In this document: positions 26,522 through 34,801 of the stretch, piece after piece | Layout of the letters: every line of letters begins with the position of its first letter | Numbering within the stretch: the stretch's first letter is position 1 | DNA from: Chitinophaga sp. MM2321 | GTDB lineage: Bacteria; Bacteroidota; Bacteroidia; Chitinophagales; Chitinophagaceae | Length of the DNA stretch: 64,000 bases | NCBI RefSeq assembly: GCF_964033635.1 | Contig: NZ_OZ035533.1 | Location: 2,418,001 to 2,482,000 of the forward strand | Reading direction: 5' to 3' | The notes under the pieces: model-generated | Seen by the model: the letters and a program-made list of their open reading frames with translations, nothing else | The model's database searches: none | Told to the model about the DNA's origin: nothing | Made by a program: the position numbers and the translations under genes

Positions 26522-27112
26522 ATGCCGGTGGAATTGAGGGAGGCGCGTCCCGGATATTATTTCGCGCTGGGAAAGGAGATTATTGAAATTACGGAGGAAG
26601 ATTACCCATATCTGCCCGTCATGGTGCAGGATCTTACCCCGATCCCGATTAATGCTATTCGCCTTGGAAATATGGGCTTCGAGCGTATATTTGCCACCGG
26701 CGCCTGCCAGCACTCGTTCAACGGCAATGTCGTGTACCTAAAACCAATTAACGCCGGTAGGTGGATAGTTCAGTTCGAAGGTCGAGAAAAGACCCGCTAT
26801 GTGTCTTATATCCACGAAGTGCAGGATTTTTGGTACGCAGTATTCGGCGAATTACTTAAACGGAGAGGTCCCATACTTCGTCCTGTATATATTCCGTACC
26901 CAAACCTAACTCCCCGTTTCCTGTTTCTCTGTAACAAGTTTGTATTTGCGCCGCAGGAGCACCTAACATTAGAATTGGTGGAATGTAATTACGGGAATAC
27001 AATTCCCTGGATGGGTAAAAACTGGATACTACAACAGCATGCAGGCAATTATTCCGAAAAAGTGCATAACGACGCATCGGCATGGTTAAAAATAGAACTA
27101 AAGGGTAAGTGA
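26522..27112 (+). CDS. HQLQN-type family protein, extended form
   Basis: A 196-residue protein. The first about 112 residues match the small HQLQN/ALTGEEL family: an A-R-P-G-Y-Y-F-A-L start equivalent to R-I-G-N, a central I-P-I-N-A-I-R-L-G-N-M-G-F segment, and Y-I-H-E-V-Q-D-F-W-Y-A-V-F-G-E-L-L. Residues 113-196 are an extra domain of unknown type. A weak promoter-like TATTTTG lies about 30 bp upstream. Same family as the genes at 3 and 34802. Confidence 0.6.
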   Translation: MPVELREARPGYYFALGKEIIEITEEDYPYLPVMVQDLTPIPINAIRLGNMGFERIFATGACQHSFNGNVVYLKPINAGRWIVQFEGREKTRYVSYIHEVQDFWYAVFGELLKRRGPILRPVYIPYPNLTPRFLFLCNKFVFAPQEHLTLELVECNYGNTIPWMGKNWILQQHAGNYSEKVHNDASAWLKIELKGK

Positions 27113-27163
27113 ACAGCCTTGGATCTTTCTTTGTAACTTAGGAATAATCTTAAAACGTGGTTC

Positions 27164-27667
27164 ATGGAAACGTTTGGACAATCTTTTCTGTTTGCAACAG
27201 ACGAAAGGGTAATTGGTTTACCGGATTTCGTATTACACACCGGTTACCCTGCGGCATTATTCGCTATAGTTACCGCCGAAACCGAAGACCCGACAAGGTT
27301 CTTGTCTGGTCGCGTGAGTAAAAAGTACAAGCACGACAATCAGTCTTTTAACGTAGCTTTCATTCCCTTTTCAGATTATGAAGTGGATATAGAAAGCCTT
27401 ATGGACAAGGCTTTTGTCTGGTATACAGAATATACAGACTGGGAAGAAGCCGAATTAATGCTGGAAACCGGGCATATTAATATCGATGGTCGTGAAATAA
27501 TGGTGTCACGAAACATGGAGGGGGACATGGAATATACTGCACTTATAGAAGGGCAACGAATTATTTTCTTACCGGACGAAAACGGGAATCTGAAAGGAAG
27601 GCACACTTTGTTTCCGAAAGACTTCTTAGACCGTGTGGCGGAAAAAATTGAATCATATTTCCTATAA
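27164..27667 (+). CDS. Hypothetical protein
   Basis: A 167-residue acidic protein with no recognised domain. It lies between the HQLQN-type gene and the SRAP gene (9 bp before the latter), so it is probably in one operon with SRAP. No signal peptide or membrane helix. Confidence 0.55.
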   Translation: METFGQSFLFATDERVIGLPDFVLHTGYPAALFAIVTAETEDPTRFLSGRVSKKYKHDNQSFNVAFIPFSDYEVDIESLMDKAFVWYTEYTDWEEAELMLETGHINIDGREIMVSRNMEGDMEYTALIEGQRIIFLPDENGNLKGRHTLFPKDFLDRVAEKIESYFL

Positions 27668-27676
27668 AACGTTTCT

Positions 27677-28423
27677 ATGTGTTACGACAACTCGCTAAAA
27701 GTAAAGCTTCCTGAAATTATTGGAGCAGTACCGTTCCCGCTGGCCGTCCAGCAAGGGCTACAGTTTCAGCCCACCTTTCACAAAATTGGCATGTCTTACC
27801 CCGCGTGGCCGGTTGTAGTAGATCACAATGGAGCGAGACTTGAAGAGTTTACCTGGGGGCCAATACCTGCCATGCTCAATTCACCGGAGAAGGTAAAAAA
27901 GCAACGACAATATTACTTAAATGCCCGGAGTGAAAAAGTTTTGGAGAAAAACACTATGTGGAGTAAAATTCGCCACCAGCGGTGCCTGATCCCGTCTACC
28001 GGATTCTTTGAATACCGCGAAGTAGGTCTGAAAAGCAAAGTTTGCTACACGATAAACCAAGGGGCAAATAAGGTGTTTTTCATAGCGGGCCTGTGGGCGC
28101 TTTCGAACTCCTGGGACACAGATAAGTCCGAAAAGATACCCACCTTTACCTTACTTACCCGCGAAGCCAACCCCTTATTAAAACAGATACATAACGCAGG
28201 AGAGAACCCCGGCAGGATGCCGTTAATGCTTACCGAAGATATGCTGGCGACTTGGATACGGCCGGACCTGGACGACGCTGGTATAAAAGAAATCCTGGAC
28301 TTCAGCATGCCTCCGGATAATCTCGAATACTGGCCGGTAAACTCAGTAAGGAAGCGACACGAGGATGACGAGAGTGTGTTGCAAAGGGTTGAAGTAGAGG
28401 GATTACCTCCGATAGAAGTATAA
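27677..28423 (+). CDS. SRAP (YedK/HMCES) family abasic-site DNA-protein crosslink protein
   Basis: A 248-residue SRAP protein. After Met removal, Cys2 forms a thiazolidine crosslink with abasic sites in single-stranded DNA. Visible family residues: C2, the N-A-R-S-E motif (Asn), the G-F-F-E-Y Glu, and an I-H-N-A-G-E-N-P-G-R-M-P-L-M-L segment with the active-site His, which carries a short insertion relative to the common I-H-x-R-M-P form. It protects single-stranded DNA during replication. It is the last gene before the prophage edge. Confidence 0.88.
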   Translation: MCYDNSLKVKLPEIIGAVPFPLAVQQGLQFQPTFHKIGMSYPAWPVVVDHNGARLEEFTWGPIPAMLNSPEKVKKQRQYYLNARSEKVLEKNTMWSKIRHQRCLIPSTGFFEYREVGLKSKVCYTINQGANKVFFIAGLWALSNSWDTDKSEKIPTFTLLTREANPLLKQIHNAGENPGRMPLMLTEDMLATWIRPDLDDAGIKEILDFSMPPDNLEYWPVNSVRKRHEDDESVLQRVEVEGLPPIEV

Positions 28424-28485
28424 ATTTTGAAAAGTGTTACAAAAACTTTACAATTGCATCTATACGGCAATGGTATTGAGTTTGG

Positions 28486-28503
28486 GAATCCAGACGGGGT
28501 CAC
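28486..28503 (+). other. tRNA 3'-end remnant, candidate attR of the prophage
   Basis: GAATCCAGACGGGGTCAC matches the T-loop-to-3'-end part of the neighbouring tRNA-Arg genes at 16 of 18 positions and, like them, is followed by a terminator hairpin within 10 bases. No tRNA 5' half precedes it. A prophage inserted into the 3' end of a plus-strand tRNA leaves the intact gene at the left edge and this fragment at the right edge. attL lies outside the window, so the crossover core is not confirmed. Confidence 0.5.
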
Positions 28504-28510
28504 AAAGAAG

Positions 28511-28540
28511 AGGTTTCAGTGAATGCTGAAGCCTTTTTTT
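28511..28540 (+). terminator. Terminator after tRNA remnant
   Basis: Stem AGGTTTCAG (28511-28519) with CTGAAGCCT (28526-28534), one G-U pair, six-base loop, run of seven T residues. It sits after the tRNA fragment as the tRNA-Arg terminators do. Confidence 0.72.
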
Positions 28541-28626
28541 ATGCCTGAGTAAGATGGATGGAAATACATTTAACGTTTACCCGTTGACGGTAGTACTTCT
28601 ATCTCCAAAAAAATATTTCTATTTTT

Positions 28627-28657
28627 TTTGTTTAATTTAAAACTAATCCTACATTTG
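28627..28657 (+). promoter_or_regulatory. Promoter of tRNA-Arg copy 1
   Basis: TTTG at 28627-28630, 19-bp spacer, TACATTTG at 28650-28657. It matches the Bacteroidetes TTTG-N19-TAnnTTTG consensus and ends 19 bp before the tRNA. Confidence 0.82.
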
Positions 28658-28676
28658 CAATCCCGAAACGGGAAAA

Positions 28677-28750
28677 GGCTTCATAGCTCAACTGAATAGA
28701 GCATTTGACTACGAATCAAAAGGTTTCTGGTTTGAATCCAGATGAGGTCA
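28677..28750 (+). tRNA. tRNA-Arg (ACG), copy 1
   Basis: A full cloverleaf: acceptor GGCTTCA with TGAGGTC, D-stem GCTC with GAGC, anticodon stem TTTGA with TCAAA around loop CTACGAA (anticodon ACG), T-stem TCTGG with CCAGA, discriminator A. The three bases after it are CCA, so CCA appears to be encoded (28751-28753). It would read CGU, CGC and CGA after A-to-I editing. Confidence 0.95.
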
Positions 28751-28756
28751 CCAAAA

Positions 28757-28793
28757 GATAAAAAATGCTGCATTTATTGCGGCATTTTTTATC
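28757..28793 (+). terminator. Terminator after tRNA-Arg copy 1
   Basis: Perfect 12-bp stem GATAAAAAATGC (28757-28768) with GCATTTTTTATC (28782-28793). The A/T-rich base gives a U tract in either direction. Confidence 0.8.
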
Positions 28794-28846
28794 GGAAAAT
28801 GAAAACGCTGTTAAAAAGTTAACAGATATAAAAACTTGAAAAATAA

Positions 28847-28877
28847 TTTGTTAGGTTGGGGATTATTCCTATCTTTG
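28847..28877 (+). promoter_or_regulatory. Promoter of tRNA-Arg copy 2
   Basis: TTTG at 28847-28850, 19-bp spacer, TATCTTTG at 28870-28877, followed 20 bp later by the tRNA. Same spacing as copy 1. Confidence 0.83.
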
Positions 28878-28897
28878 CAATCCTGAAAGGGAAAAAT

Positions 28898-28971
28898 GGC
28901 TTCATAGCTCAACTGAATAGAGCATTTGACTACGAATCAAAAGGTTTCTGGTTTGAATCCAGATGAGGTCA
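28898..28971 (+). tRNA. tRNA-Arg (ACG), copy 2
   Basis: Identical to copy 1 over all 74 bases, including anticodon ACG. The following bases are CTA, not CCA, so the CCA end must be added after transcription. The leader (TTTGCAATCC ... GAAA) is also similar in both copies, showing recent tandem duplication. Confidence 0.95.
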
Positions 28972-28973
28972 CT

Positions 28974-29014
28974 AAAAAGGACAAACGCGATATATGGCTG
29001 TTTGTCCTTTTTTT
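28974..29014 (+). terminator. Terminator after tRNA-Arg copy 2
   Basis: Perfect 13-bp stem AAAAAGGACAAAC (28974-28986) with GTTTGTCCTTTTT (29000-29012), followed by two more T residues. Confidence 0.82.
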
Positions 29015-29170
29015 ATGCCCGGCACCCACTGCGGCTATTTTACTCAATAATGGAATATTTGTCCACATCATATTTACTACAACATAACCCCCTCCTGTGA
29101 ATAGCCGCTATGTAGCGATCAGGCACCTATTTTGAGATGTCATGTTATCAGGAATTAAACCCATACTGAA

Positions 29171-29656
29171 ATGTTACACTACCTGACTATTTTGTTGATT
29201 GATGATGACCGCAATAGCCGCAATCAGTTTTTTCTTGCCCTGGATTTATTAAAAGTGAATAAAGCCTGCATATGTTTTGATAACCACATAGACGCGATGT
29301 CTTATGCAGCGGAGCAGCAGATCAAACCCGATTACATTTTCCTGAAGACCATTAAGCCCGTCAGTAACGGGAAACAGGGACTGGATGACGTCAAAAACGC
29401 CCCATGCATGGAGCATGTACCGGTTATCCTGTACGCCACTTCGTTTGACCCCAACGACCTGGTACAGGTAAAGCACTTAGGCGCTGCCGACTGGTTGGTA
29501 AAACAATCGGATCTGCATATATTAAAAAATGCACTCAAATCAATTTTTATCCCCAACCGGACCCTGGCTGCTCATCGTAAGCGGAAAAGAGCCATGGTAC
29601 ACAAGAGCAGCAACGGTCATAGCAATAAGGATAAACAAACCGGTTTACCAGTGTAA
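29171..29656 (+). CDS. Receiver-like protein lacking the phosphoacceptor Asp
   Basis: A 161-residue protein of CheY type followed by a basic tail. The acidic pocket is kept (L-L-I-D-D-D near residue 10), as are the Thr/Ser region Y-A-T-S-F-D and the Lys in L-V-K-Q-S-D. At the phosphoacceptor position, where receivers have F-L-D, it reads I-F-L-K-T, so Asp is replaced by Lys. It cannot be phosphorylated in the usual way and is probably a pseudo-receiver. Residues 130-161 are Lys/Arg/Asn-rich and look disordered. Confidence 0.72.
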   Translation: MLHYLTILLIDDDRNSRNQFFLALDLLKVNKACICFDNHIDAMSYAAEQQIKPDYIFLKTIKPVSNGKQGLDDVKNAPCMEHVPVILYATSFDPNDLVQVKHLGAADWLVKQSDLHILKNALKSIFIPNRTLAAHRKRKRAMVHKSSNGHSNKDKQTGLPV

Positions 29657-29759
29657 CAGAAGAAAGAACAATTTTTTTGACAGATAGGATACCCTACTTT
29701 ACTGCCTTTTTATTACCTTGATCCTCCGTTATTGGAAGACCTCCGGTATCAAATCGCGC

Positions 29760-31502
29760 ATGAAGGAACAAACAGCTAACAAAAAAGCACCACCTGGTAT
29801 TTTCAGCCTGCTAACACCTTACAGGGGAATGATCATCCTCCTCATTCTCTTTGCCCTGTTGGGCAACGGCCTGAATTTATGGTTACCGAAGATCATCGGT
29901 AACGGTATAGACGCATATAACGACGGCAACTTTCTGTATAAGCCTATCATCATAAAATTCTCGGCGGCTGCATTCATCATCTTTATATTTACCTGGCTAC
30001 AGAACATTATCCAGACCTACGTTTCTGAACTGGTAGCCAGGAACCTCCGCACCAAGATTGCTGATAAAATTTCCCGGCAAAGCTATGCCTGGATTGAAGG
30101 AAACAATCCATCGAGATTGTTGACCAATCTTACCGCGGATGTGGATTCCATTAAGCTATTCGTTTCCCAGGCCATTGTTTCTATGGTATCATCGATATTT
30201 ATTATCATAGGCGCCAGTATATTGCTCCTTATTATTGACTGGAAGCTCGCTTTAGCGGTGATTGCCATTTTGCCTATTATGGGCATTACTTTTTACGTGG
30301 TACTGCGGAAGGTGAGGAGCCTCTTTATAAAAAGCCGGGAGATCATGGACTGGCTTAATAAAGTGATTAATGAAAGTATCCTCGGCGCTGCTTTAATCCA
30401 TGTGATCAACTCCCAGCAGATGGAGTATGACAAATTTCTATCTGCCAATGTGAAGGCCATGAATTTTGGGTTATCGATCCTGAAATTGTTCGCCGGTCTT
30501 ATTCCTGTTATCACCTTTACGGCCAACATGGCGGGTTTAACCATCCTGGCGTTGGGTGGCCACTACGTGATCAACGGGAGCATGAGCCTGGGCGATTTTG
30601 CCGCATTCAGCAGTTATCTGTCGCTGTTGATATTTCCGATCCTGGTCATCGGTTTTATGAGCAACGTTATTGCGCAGGCTACGGCTTCCTATCAGCGTAT
30701 CAGCACCGTACTGGCAACACCGGATACACCGGTGGCCGGTACCTTGACAAAGACACTGGATGGTAATATTACGCTGGAAGATGTGACGGTTACCTACGGA
30801 GAAAAACCGGCATTGAAGCATATTTCATTTGACATAAAAGCAGGATCGAAGATAGCTGTAATAGGTCCCACGGCTGCCGGTAAAACACAGCTGCTTTACC
30901 TGCTCACCGGATTGATAAAACCAGGTAGCGGCAGTATAGAGATAGATGGTCATCCGGTAGAATCTTATAACAGTGAGTCGTTCTATAGTCAGGTTGGCTT
31001 TGTATTCCAGGATAGTATCATCTTCAATATGAGTATCCGGGAGAATATTGCGTTTAGTGATACCGTTACAGATGAATCACTGGAAAAAGCGATTACCACC
31101 GCAGAACTAAAAGAATTTATCGACACCTTACCGGATAAACTAAGCACTATTATTTCGGAGCGGGGCACCAGTCTTTCCGGCGGACAAAAGCAGCGTATCA
31201 TGCTGGCACGTGCATTGGCCATTAACCCGAGAATATTGCTGCTGGACGATTTCACCGCACGTGTGGATACCAATACAGAAAGAAAGATCCTGGAGAATGT
31301 GCAGAAAAACTATCCGGATCTGACATTGATTTCCGTGACACAAAAGATCGCTTCAGTGGAACATTACGATCAGATCATCCTGTTGATGGAAGGAGAGATG
31401 ATTGGCCGTGGTACACACGATGACCTGATGCGTACCAGCCCTGAGTATATGCAGATCTTTCAGTCGCAACAAAGCACCAGCAATTATGAATTACAATCTT
31501 AA
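29760..31502 (+). CDS. ABC exporter half-transporter with degenerate ATP site (subunit A)
   Basis: 580 residues from ATG 29760; a longer frame opens at TTG 29718. Six membrane helices, then an ATPase domain: Walker A G-P-T-A-A-G-K-T, signature L-S-G-G-Q and Walker B L-L-L-D-D, in which the catalytic Glu is replaced by Asp. The next gene overlaps by 17 bp and has an intact catalytic Glu. The two would form a heterodimer with one inactive site. Substrate unknown; drug or lipid export is the usual role. Confidence 0.85.
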   Translation: MKEQTANKKAPPGIFSLLTPYRGMIILLILFALLGNGLNLWLPKIIGNGIDAYNDGNFLYKPIIIKFSAAAFIIFIFTWLQNIIQTYVSELVARNLRTKIADKISRQSYAWIEGNNPSRLLTNLTADVDSIKLFVSQAIVSMVSSIFIIIGASILLLIIDWKLALAVIAILPIMGITFYVVLRKVRSLFIKSREIMDWLNKVINESILGAALIHVINSQQMEYDKFLSANVKAMNFGLSILKLFAGLIPVITFTANMAGLTILALGGHYVINGSMSLGDFAAFSSYLSLLIFPILVIGFMSNVIAQATASYQRISTVLATPDTPVAGTLTKTLDGNITLEDVTVTYGEKPALKHISFDIKAGSKIAVIGPTAAGKTQLLYLLTGLIKPGSGSIEIDGHPVESYNSESFYSQVGFVFQDSIIFNMSIRENIAFSDTVTDESLEKAITTAELKEFIDTLPDKLSTIISERGTSLSGGQKQRIMLARALAINPRILLLDDFTARVDTNTERKILENVQKNYPDLTLISVTQKIASVEHYDQIILLMEGEMIGRGTHDDLMRTSPEYMQIFQSQQSTSNYELQS

Positions 31503-33246
31503 CAAGTTGTCCGGACATGAGCAGGATGCTGCTGCATACAAAGCACTCGGCAGCTTGCTGAAGCTCATTTCACACGAGAAGAAAAACCTGGCGCTGGCGT
31601 TGCTGGCTACCCTCACCAATTCCGCATTGAACCTGCTGGGACCTTTCCTGGTGGCGCATACCATAGATACTTATGTAGTACACAAAGAATATCATGGTGT
31701 GCTGGTTTTCTCCTGTATTTTACTAGCCATTTATGTGGTGGCATTCCTGACGAGCTACCTGCAAACCATGTTGATGGGAACAGTGGGGCAGCGGACTCTA
31801 TTCACTTTACGCAACGCTATTTTTAACAAGTTGCAGCATTTGCCGGTGGCTTTCTTTAATCAGAATAAAGCCGGGGATCTCATTTCGCGCGTTAACAATG
31901 ATACCGATAAACTGAACCAGTTTTTTTCTCAATCACTGATGCAGTTTGTAGGAAGTATAGTTACCATGACGGGTGCCGGTATCTTCCTGTTGCTGCTCAA
32001 TTTCAGGTTAGGAGCGGCTACCTTGCTGCCCGCATTACTGATCCTGATCTTTACCCGGTTGTTATCTCCCTGGGTGAAGAAAAAAAATGCGATCAATCTG
32101 AAAACAGTAGGTGGTCTGAGTGCCGAGATCCAGGAAAGCCTGAGCAATTTTAAAGTGATCGTTGCTTTCAACCGCCGCGATTATTTCCGGGAACGTTTCG
32201 ACGGCGCCAATCAAAAAAATTATCGTACAGCCATTGCCGTTGGGTTGGCGAATAACGTCTTTTTACCTTTTTACAGCCTGCTTTCCAGTATCGCCCAACT
32301 GATCGTACTGGCGTATGGAGTCTACCTGATCAGCACCAGCAATTTTACGATTGGGTTGCTGATCAGTTATATCGCCTATGCGACCCATTTCTATAGCCCG
32401 CTACGACAACTGGCTACGCTGTGGGCAAACTTCCAGACGGCTATGGCAGGCTGGGAGAGGATCTCCGAGATCCTGGCATTGGAAAGTAACCTGGTAATAG
32501 TGGAAAGTCCTGTGGCTATTCCTTCATCCGCGCTCCTTGAATTGCGTAACGTACATTTTGCTTACCCGGAAGGGCGGGAGATCCTGCACAATATCAATTT
32601 TAAACTGGAAAGAGGTAAAACATATGCGTTGGTAGGCCCTACCGGCGGCGGGAAAACAACCACCGCTTCCCTGATAGCGAGATTGTATGATCCGTCCAAA
32701 GGCACGGTGCTGCTAGATGGGAAGGATATACGTGCTTACAGTGATGCAGAACGTACCCGGAAGATCGGGTTTATTTTGCAGGAGCCTTTCTTGTTTACCG
32801 GCACTGTGAGGGAAAATATTCTGTATGGAAATGAACTATATGCAGATTATTCCAATGAGCAACTGGAAGAAGTAATAAAGGCTGCCAATCTTGAAAAACT
32901 ACTGGCTATCTTTGAAGAAGGACTGGAAACAAAAGTGCAGTCTGCCGGAGAAAGTGTGAGCCTTGGACAAAAACAGCTGATTGCCTTTATACGGGCGGTT
33001 TTGCGTAAACCGGAACTGCTGATACTGGATGAGGCCACCGCCAATATTGATACGGTTACAGAACAATTGCTGGGAGAGATCCTGGCGCAGTTACCACCCG
33101 AAACAACCCGCGTTATTATTGCCCACAGGTTAAATACCATTGAGAATGCGGATGAAATATTTTTTGTGAATGCAGGCGAAGTAACGAATGCGGGCTCCTT
33201 TCACCAGGTTGTTGACAGGTTGCAGAACGGTGTAAGGCTCAGCTGA
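31486..33246 (+). CDS. ABC exporter half-transporter with catalytic Glu (subunit B)
   Basis: A 586-residue protein with six membrane helices and an ATPase domain: Walker A G-P-T-G-G-G-K-T, Q-loop Q-E-P-F-L-F, Walker B L-L-I-L-D-E-A-T with intact Glu, and the H-loop A-H-R-L-N-T. The signature is V-S-L-G-Q instead of L-S-G-G-Q. In heterodimeric exporters of the TM287/288 type the degenerate site pairs the altered Walker B of one subunit with the altered signature of the other, as seen here. Overlaps the partner gene by 17 bp. Confidence 0.87.
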   Translation: MNYNLNKLSGHEQDAAAYKALGSLLKLISHEKKNLALALLATLTNSALNLLGPFLVAHTIDTYVVHKEYHGVLVFSCILLAIYVVAFLTSYLQTMLMGTVGQRTLFTLRNAIFNKLQHLPVAFFNQNKAGDLISRVNNDTDKLNQFFSQSLMQFVGSIVTMTGAGIFLLLLNFRLGAATLLPALLILIFTRLLSPWVKKKNAINLKTVGGLSAEIQESLSNFKVIVAFNRRDYFRERFDGANQKNYRTAIAVGLANNVFLPFYSLLSSIAQLIVLAYGVYLISTSNFTIGLLISYIAYATHFYSPLRQLATLWANFQTAMAGWERISEILALESNLVIVESPVAIPSSALLELRNVHFAYPEGREILHNINFKLERGKTYALVGPTGGGKTTTASLIARLYDPSKGTVLLDGKDIRAYSDAERTRKIGFILQEPFLFTGTVRENILYGNELYADYSNEQLEEVIKAANLEKLLAIFEEGLETKVQSAGESVSLGQKQLIAFIRAVLRKPELLILDEATANIDTVTEQLLGEILAQLPPETTRVIIAHRLNTIENADEIFFVNAGEVTNAGSFHQVVDRLQNGVRLS

Positions 33247-33295
33247 TGATCGGTCCGTGAAATGGACATAACGAACAAAAAAACAGATAACGTAC

Positions 33296-34726
33296 ATGGT
33301 TAAACGAAGCCGGACGGACTATGATGCGGTGGTAGTTGGTGCAGGCCCAAACGGGCTGGCGGCTGCTATTACGTTACGACAGGCAGGTTTAACGGTGTTG
33401 CTCATAGAAGGCAAAGATACTATTGGCGGCGGTATGCGCACAGCTGCGCTTACCTTGCCCGGTTTTCATCATGATGTATGCGCAGCCATTCACCCGATGG
33501 CTACTTTATCACCTTTCTTCAAATCTTTGCAGCTGGCGGAATATGGGCTGTCGCTGATCTATCCGCCCATTGCAGCGGCGCACCCTTTTGACAATGGCCA
33601 GGCGGCGGTATTGAAGCATGACCTTACGGAAACGGCTACACGGCTTGGTGCAGATGCAGCCGCCTATCAGCGGCTGATCGCCCCCGTTGTGCGCGACTGG
33701 TCTTCCCTGGCTGATGACCTGTTGGCCCCGTTTCATATTCCGAAGCAGCCAATTCCCATGATAAAGTTTGGTTTAAAAGGATTGCTGTCTGCAGAGCGGA
33801 TCGCCCAACGTTTTAAAACAACGGAAGCCAGGGCTTTATGGGCCGGTATGGCCGCCCATTCGATGCTGCCGTTATCTTACCTGTCTAGTGCTGCGATAGG
33901 GCTTGTATTGAGCGCCGCTGCACATGTGAAAGGATGGCCGGTGGTAAAAGGTGGTTCACAACAGCTGGCAGATGCTATGGCGGCCTACTTTACGGCTATA
34001 GGCGGTGAAATCCGCACAGGCTTCCAGGTGCAGTCAACAAACCAGTTGCCCGCCGCACATGCAGTACTATTTGATGTATCCCCCAAACAGTTATTACAGA
34101 TTGCCGGAAGCCATTTTTCTCCCTTCTATGAAAAGCAACTGGAAGGATACCGGTACGGCCCCGGCGTATTTAAAATGGACTGGGCGCTGGATGGACCTAT
34201 TCCCTTTACAGCAGCGCAATGCAGACAAGCCGGTACCGTGCATATCGGTAATACTTATGAAGAAATTGCCGCATCAGAACAAATGTGCTGGCAAGGCAAA
34301 GTGAGTGAAAAACCTTTTGTACTGCTGGCGCAACAGAGTTTGTTTGATGAAACACGTGCGCCCGCAGGTATGCATACTGCCTGGGCCTATTGCCATGTAC
34401 CTAATGGCTCAACAGTGGACATGTCGGCCATTATTGAGAACCAGGTAGAACGCTTTGCGCCTGGGTTTAAAAAACGTATTATCGGCAAACATGCCATGAA
34501 TGCGGCGCAAATGCAGGCATACAATCCCAATTATATTGGCGGGGATATCAATGGCGGCGCTATCGATATCCGCCAGCTTTTTACCAGGCCTGCGCTTCGC
34601 TGGTCGCCATACCGTACCAGTGCAAAAGGTTTCTATATCTGTTCGGCTTCCACGCCGCCGGGAGGCGGGGTACACGGTATGTGCGGCTATCATGCTGCAC
34701 GTCAGGCCCTCAAAGATCTTTTTTAA
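33296..34726 (+). CDS. FAD-dependent phytoene-desaturase-like oxidoreductase
   Basis: A 476-residue protein of the phytoene dehydrogenase/PYROXD2-like group. The FAD fold is at the N terminus: V-V-V-G-A-G-P-N-G-L-A-A-A (residues about 11-24), E-G-K-D-T-I-G-G-G-M-R-T. The C-terminal FAD-binding part has P-P-G-G-G-V-H-G-M-C-G near residue 455. Carotenoid desaturation is one role, but no other carotenoid gene is near. It follows the exporter genes by 50 bp and may share their transcript. Confidence 0.8.
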   Translation: MVKRSRTDYDAVVVGAGPNGLAAAITLRQAGLTVLLIEGKDTIGGGMRTAALTLPGFHHDVCAAIHPMATLSPFFKSLQLAEYGLSLIYPPIAAAHPFDNGQAAVLKHDLTETATRLGADAAAYQRLIAPVVRDWSSLADDLLAPFHIPKQPIPMIKFGLKGLLSAERIAQRFKTTEARALWAGMAAHSMLPLSYLSSAAIGLVLSAAAHVKGWPVVKGGSQQLADAMAAYFTAIGGEIRTGFQVQSTNQLPAAHAVLFDVSPKQLLQIAGSHFSPFYEKQLEGYRYGPGVFKMDWALDGPIPFTAAQCRQAGTVHIGNTYEEIAASEQMCWQGKVSEKPFVLLAQQSLFDETRAPAGMHTAWAYCHVPNGSTVDMSAIIENQVERFAPGFKKRIIGKHAMNAAQMQAYNPNYIGGDINGGAIDIRQLFTRPALRWSPYRTSAKGFYICSASTPPGGGVHGMCGYHAARQALKDLF

Positions 34727-34801
34727 ATTGGAATTTATACGATGCTCATCTTTCAAAAAATATTACGCAGTATTCATTCCCAGCATCTGGCTGGAAAGAT
34801 C

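Larger units (their letters stand above)
1..28503. mobile_element. Right part of an integrated siphovirus-type prophage
   Basis: A nearly gap-free set of plus-strand genes in canonical phage order: minor head protein, prohead protease, HK97 capsid, connector, head closure, gp10-like, tail completion, tail tube, frameshifted chaperone, tape measure, baseplate, fibres, lysis. Terminase, portal and integrase are not in the window, so the element starts to the left. The right limit is inferred from a tRNA 3'-end remnant at 28486-28503 followed by a terminator, after which chromosomal tRNA-Arg genes begin. No broken structural gene was seen, so the prophage may be intact. Confidence 0.88.
28424..28676. 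other. Prophage right boundary, no protein gene
   Basis: Non-coding. It holds a tRNA 3'-end remnant (28486-28503), its terminator (28511-28540) and the promoter of the first tRNA-Arg gene (28627-28657). The remaining AT-rich bases show nothing else. Confidence 0.7.

Noticed and set aside
1..28500. CRISPR array, diversity-generating retroelement or integrase
   Set aside because: No regular short repeats, no reverse transcriptase and no recombinase gene were seen in the window.
29031..29108. GCGGCTATT and AATAGCCGC pair around 60 bases
   Set aside because: A 9-bp match with a long spacer can occur by chance; no T run or known element.
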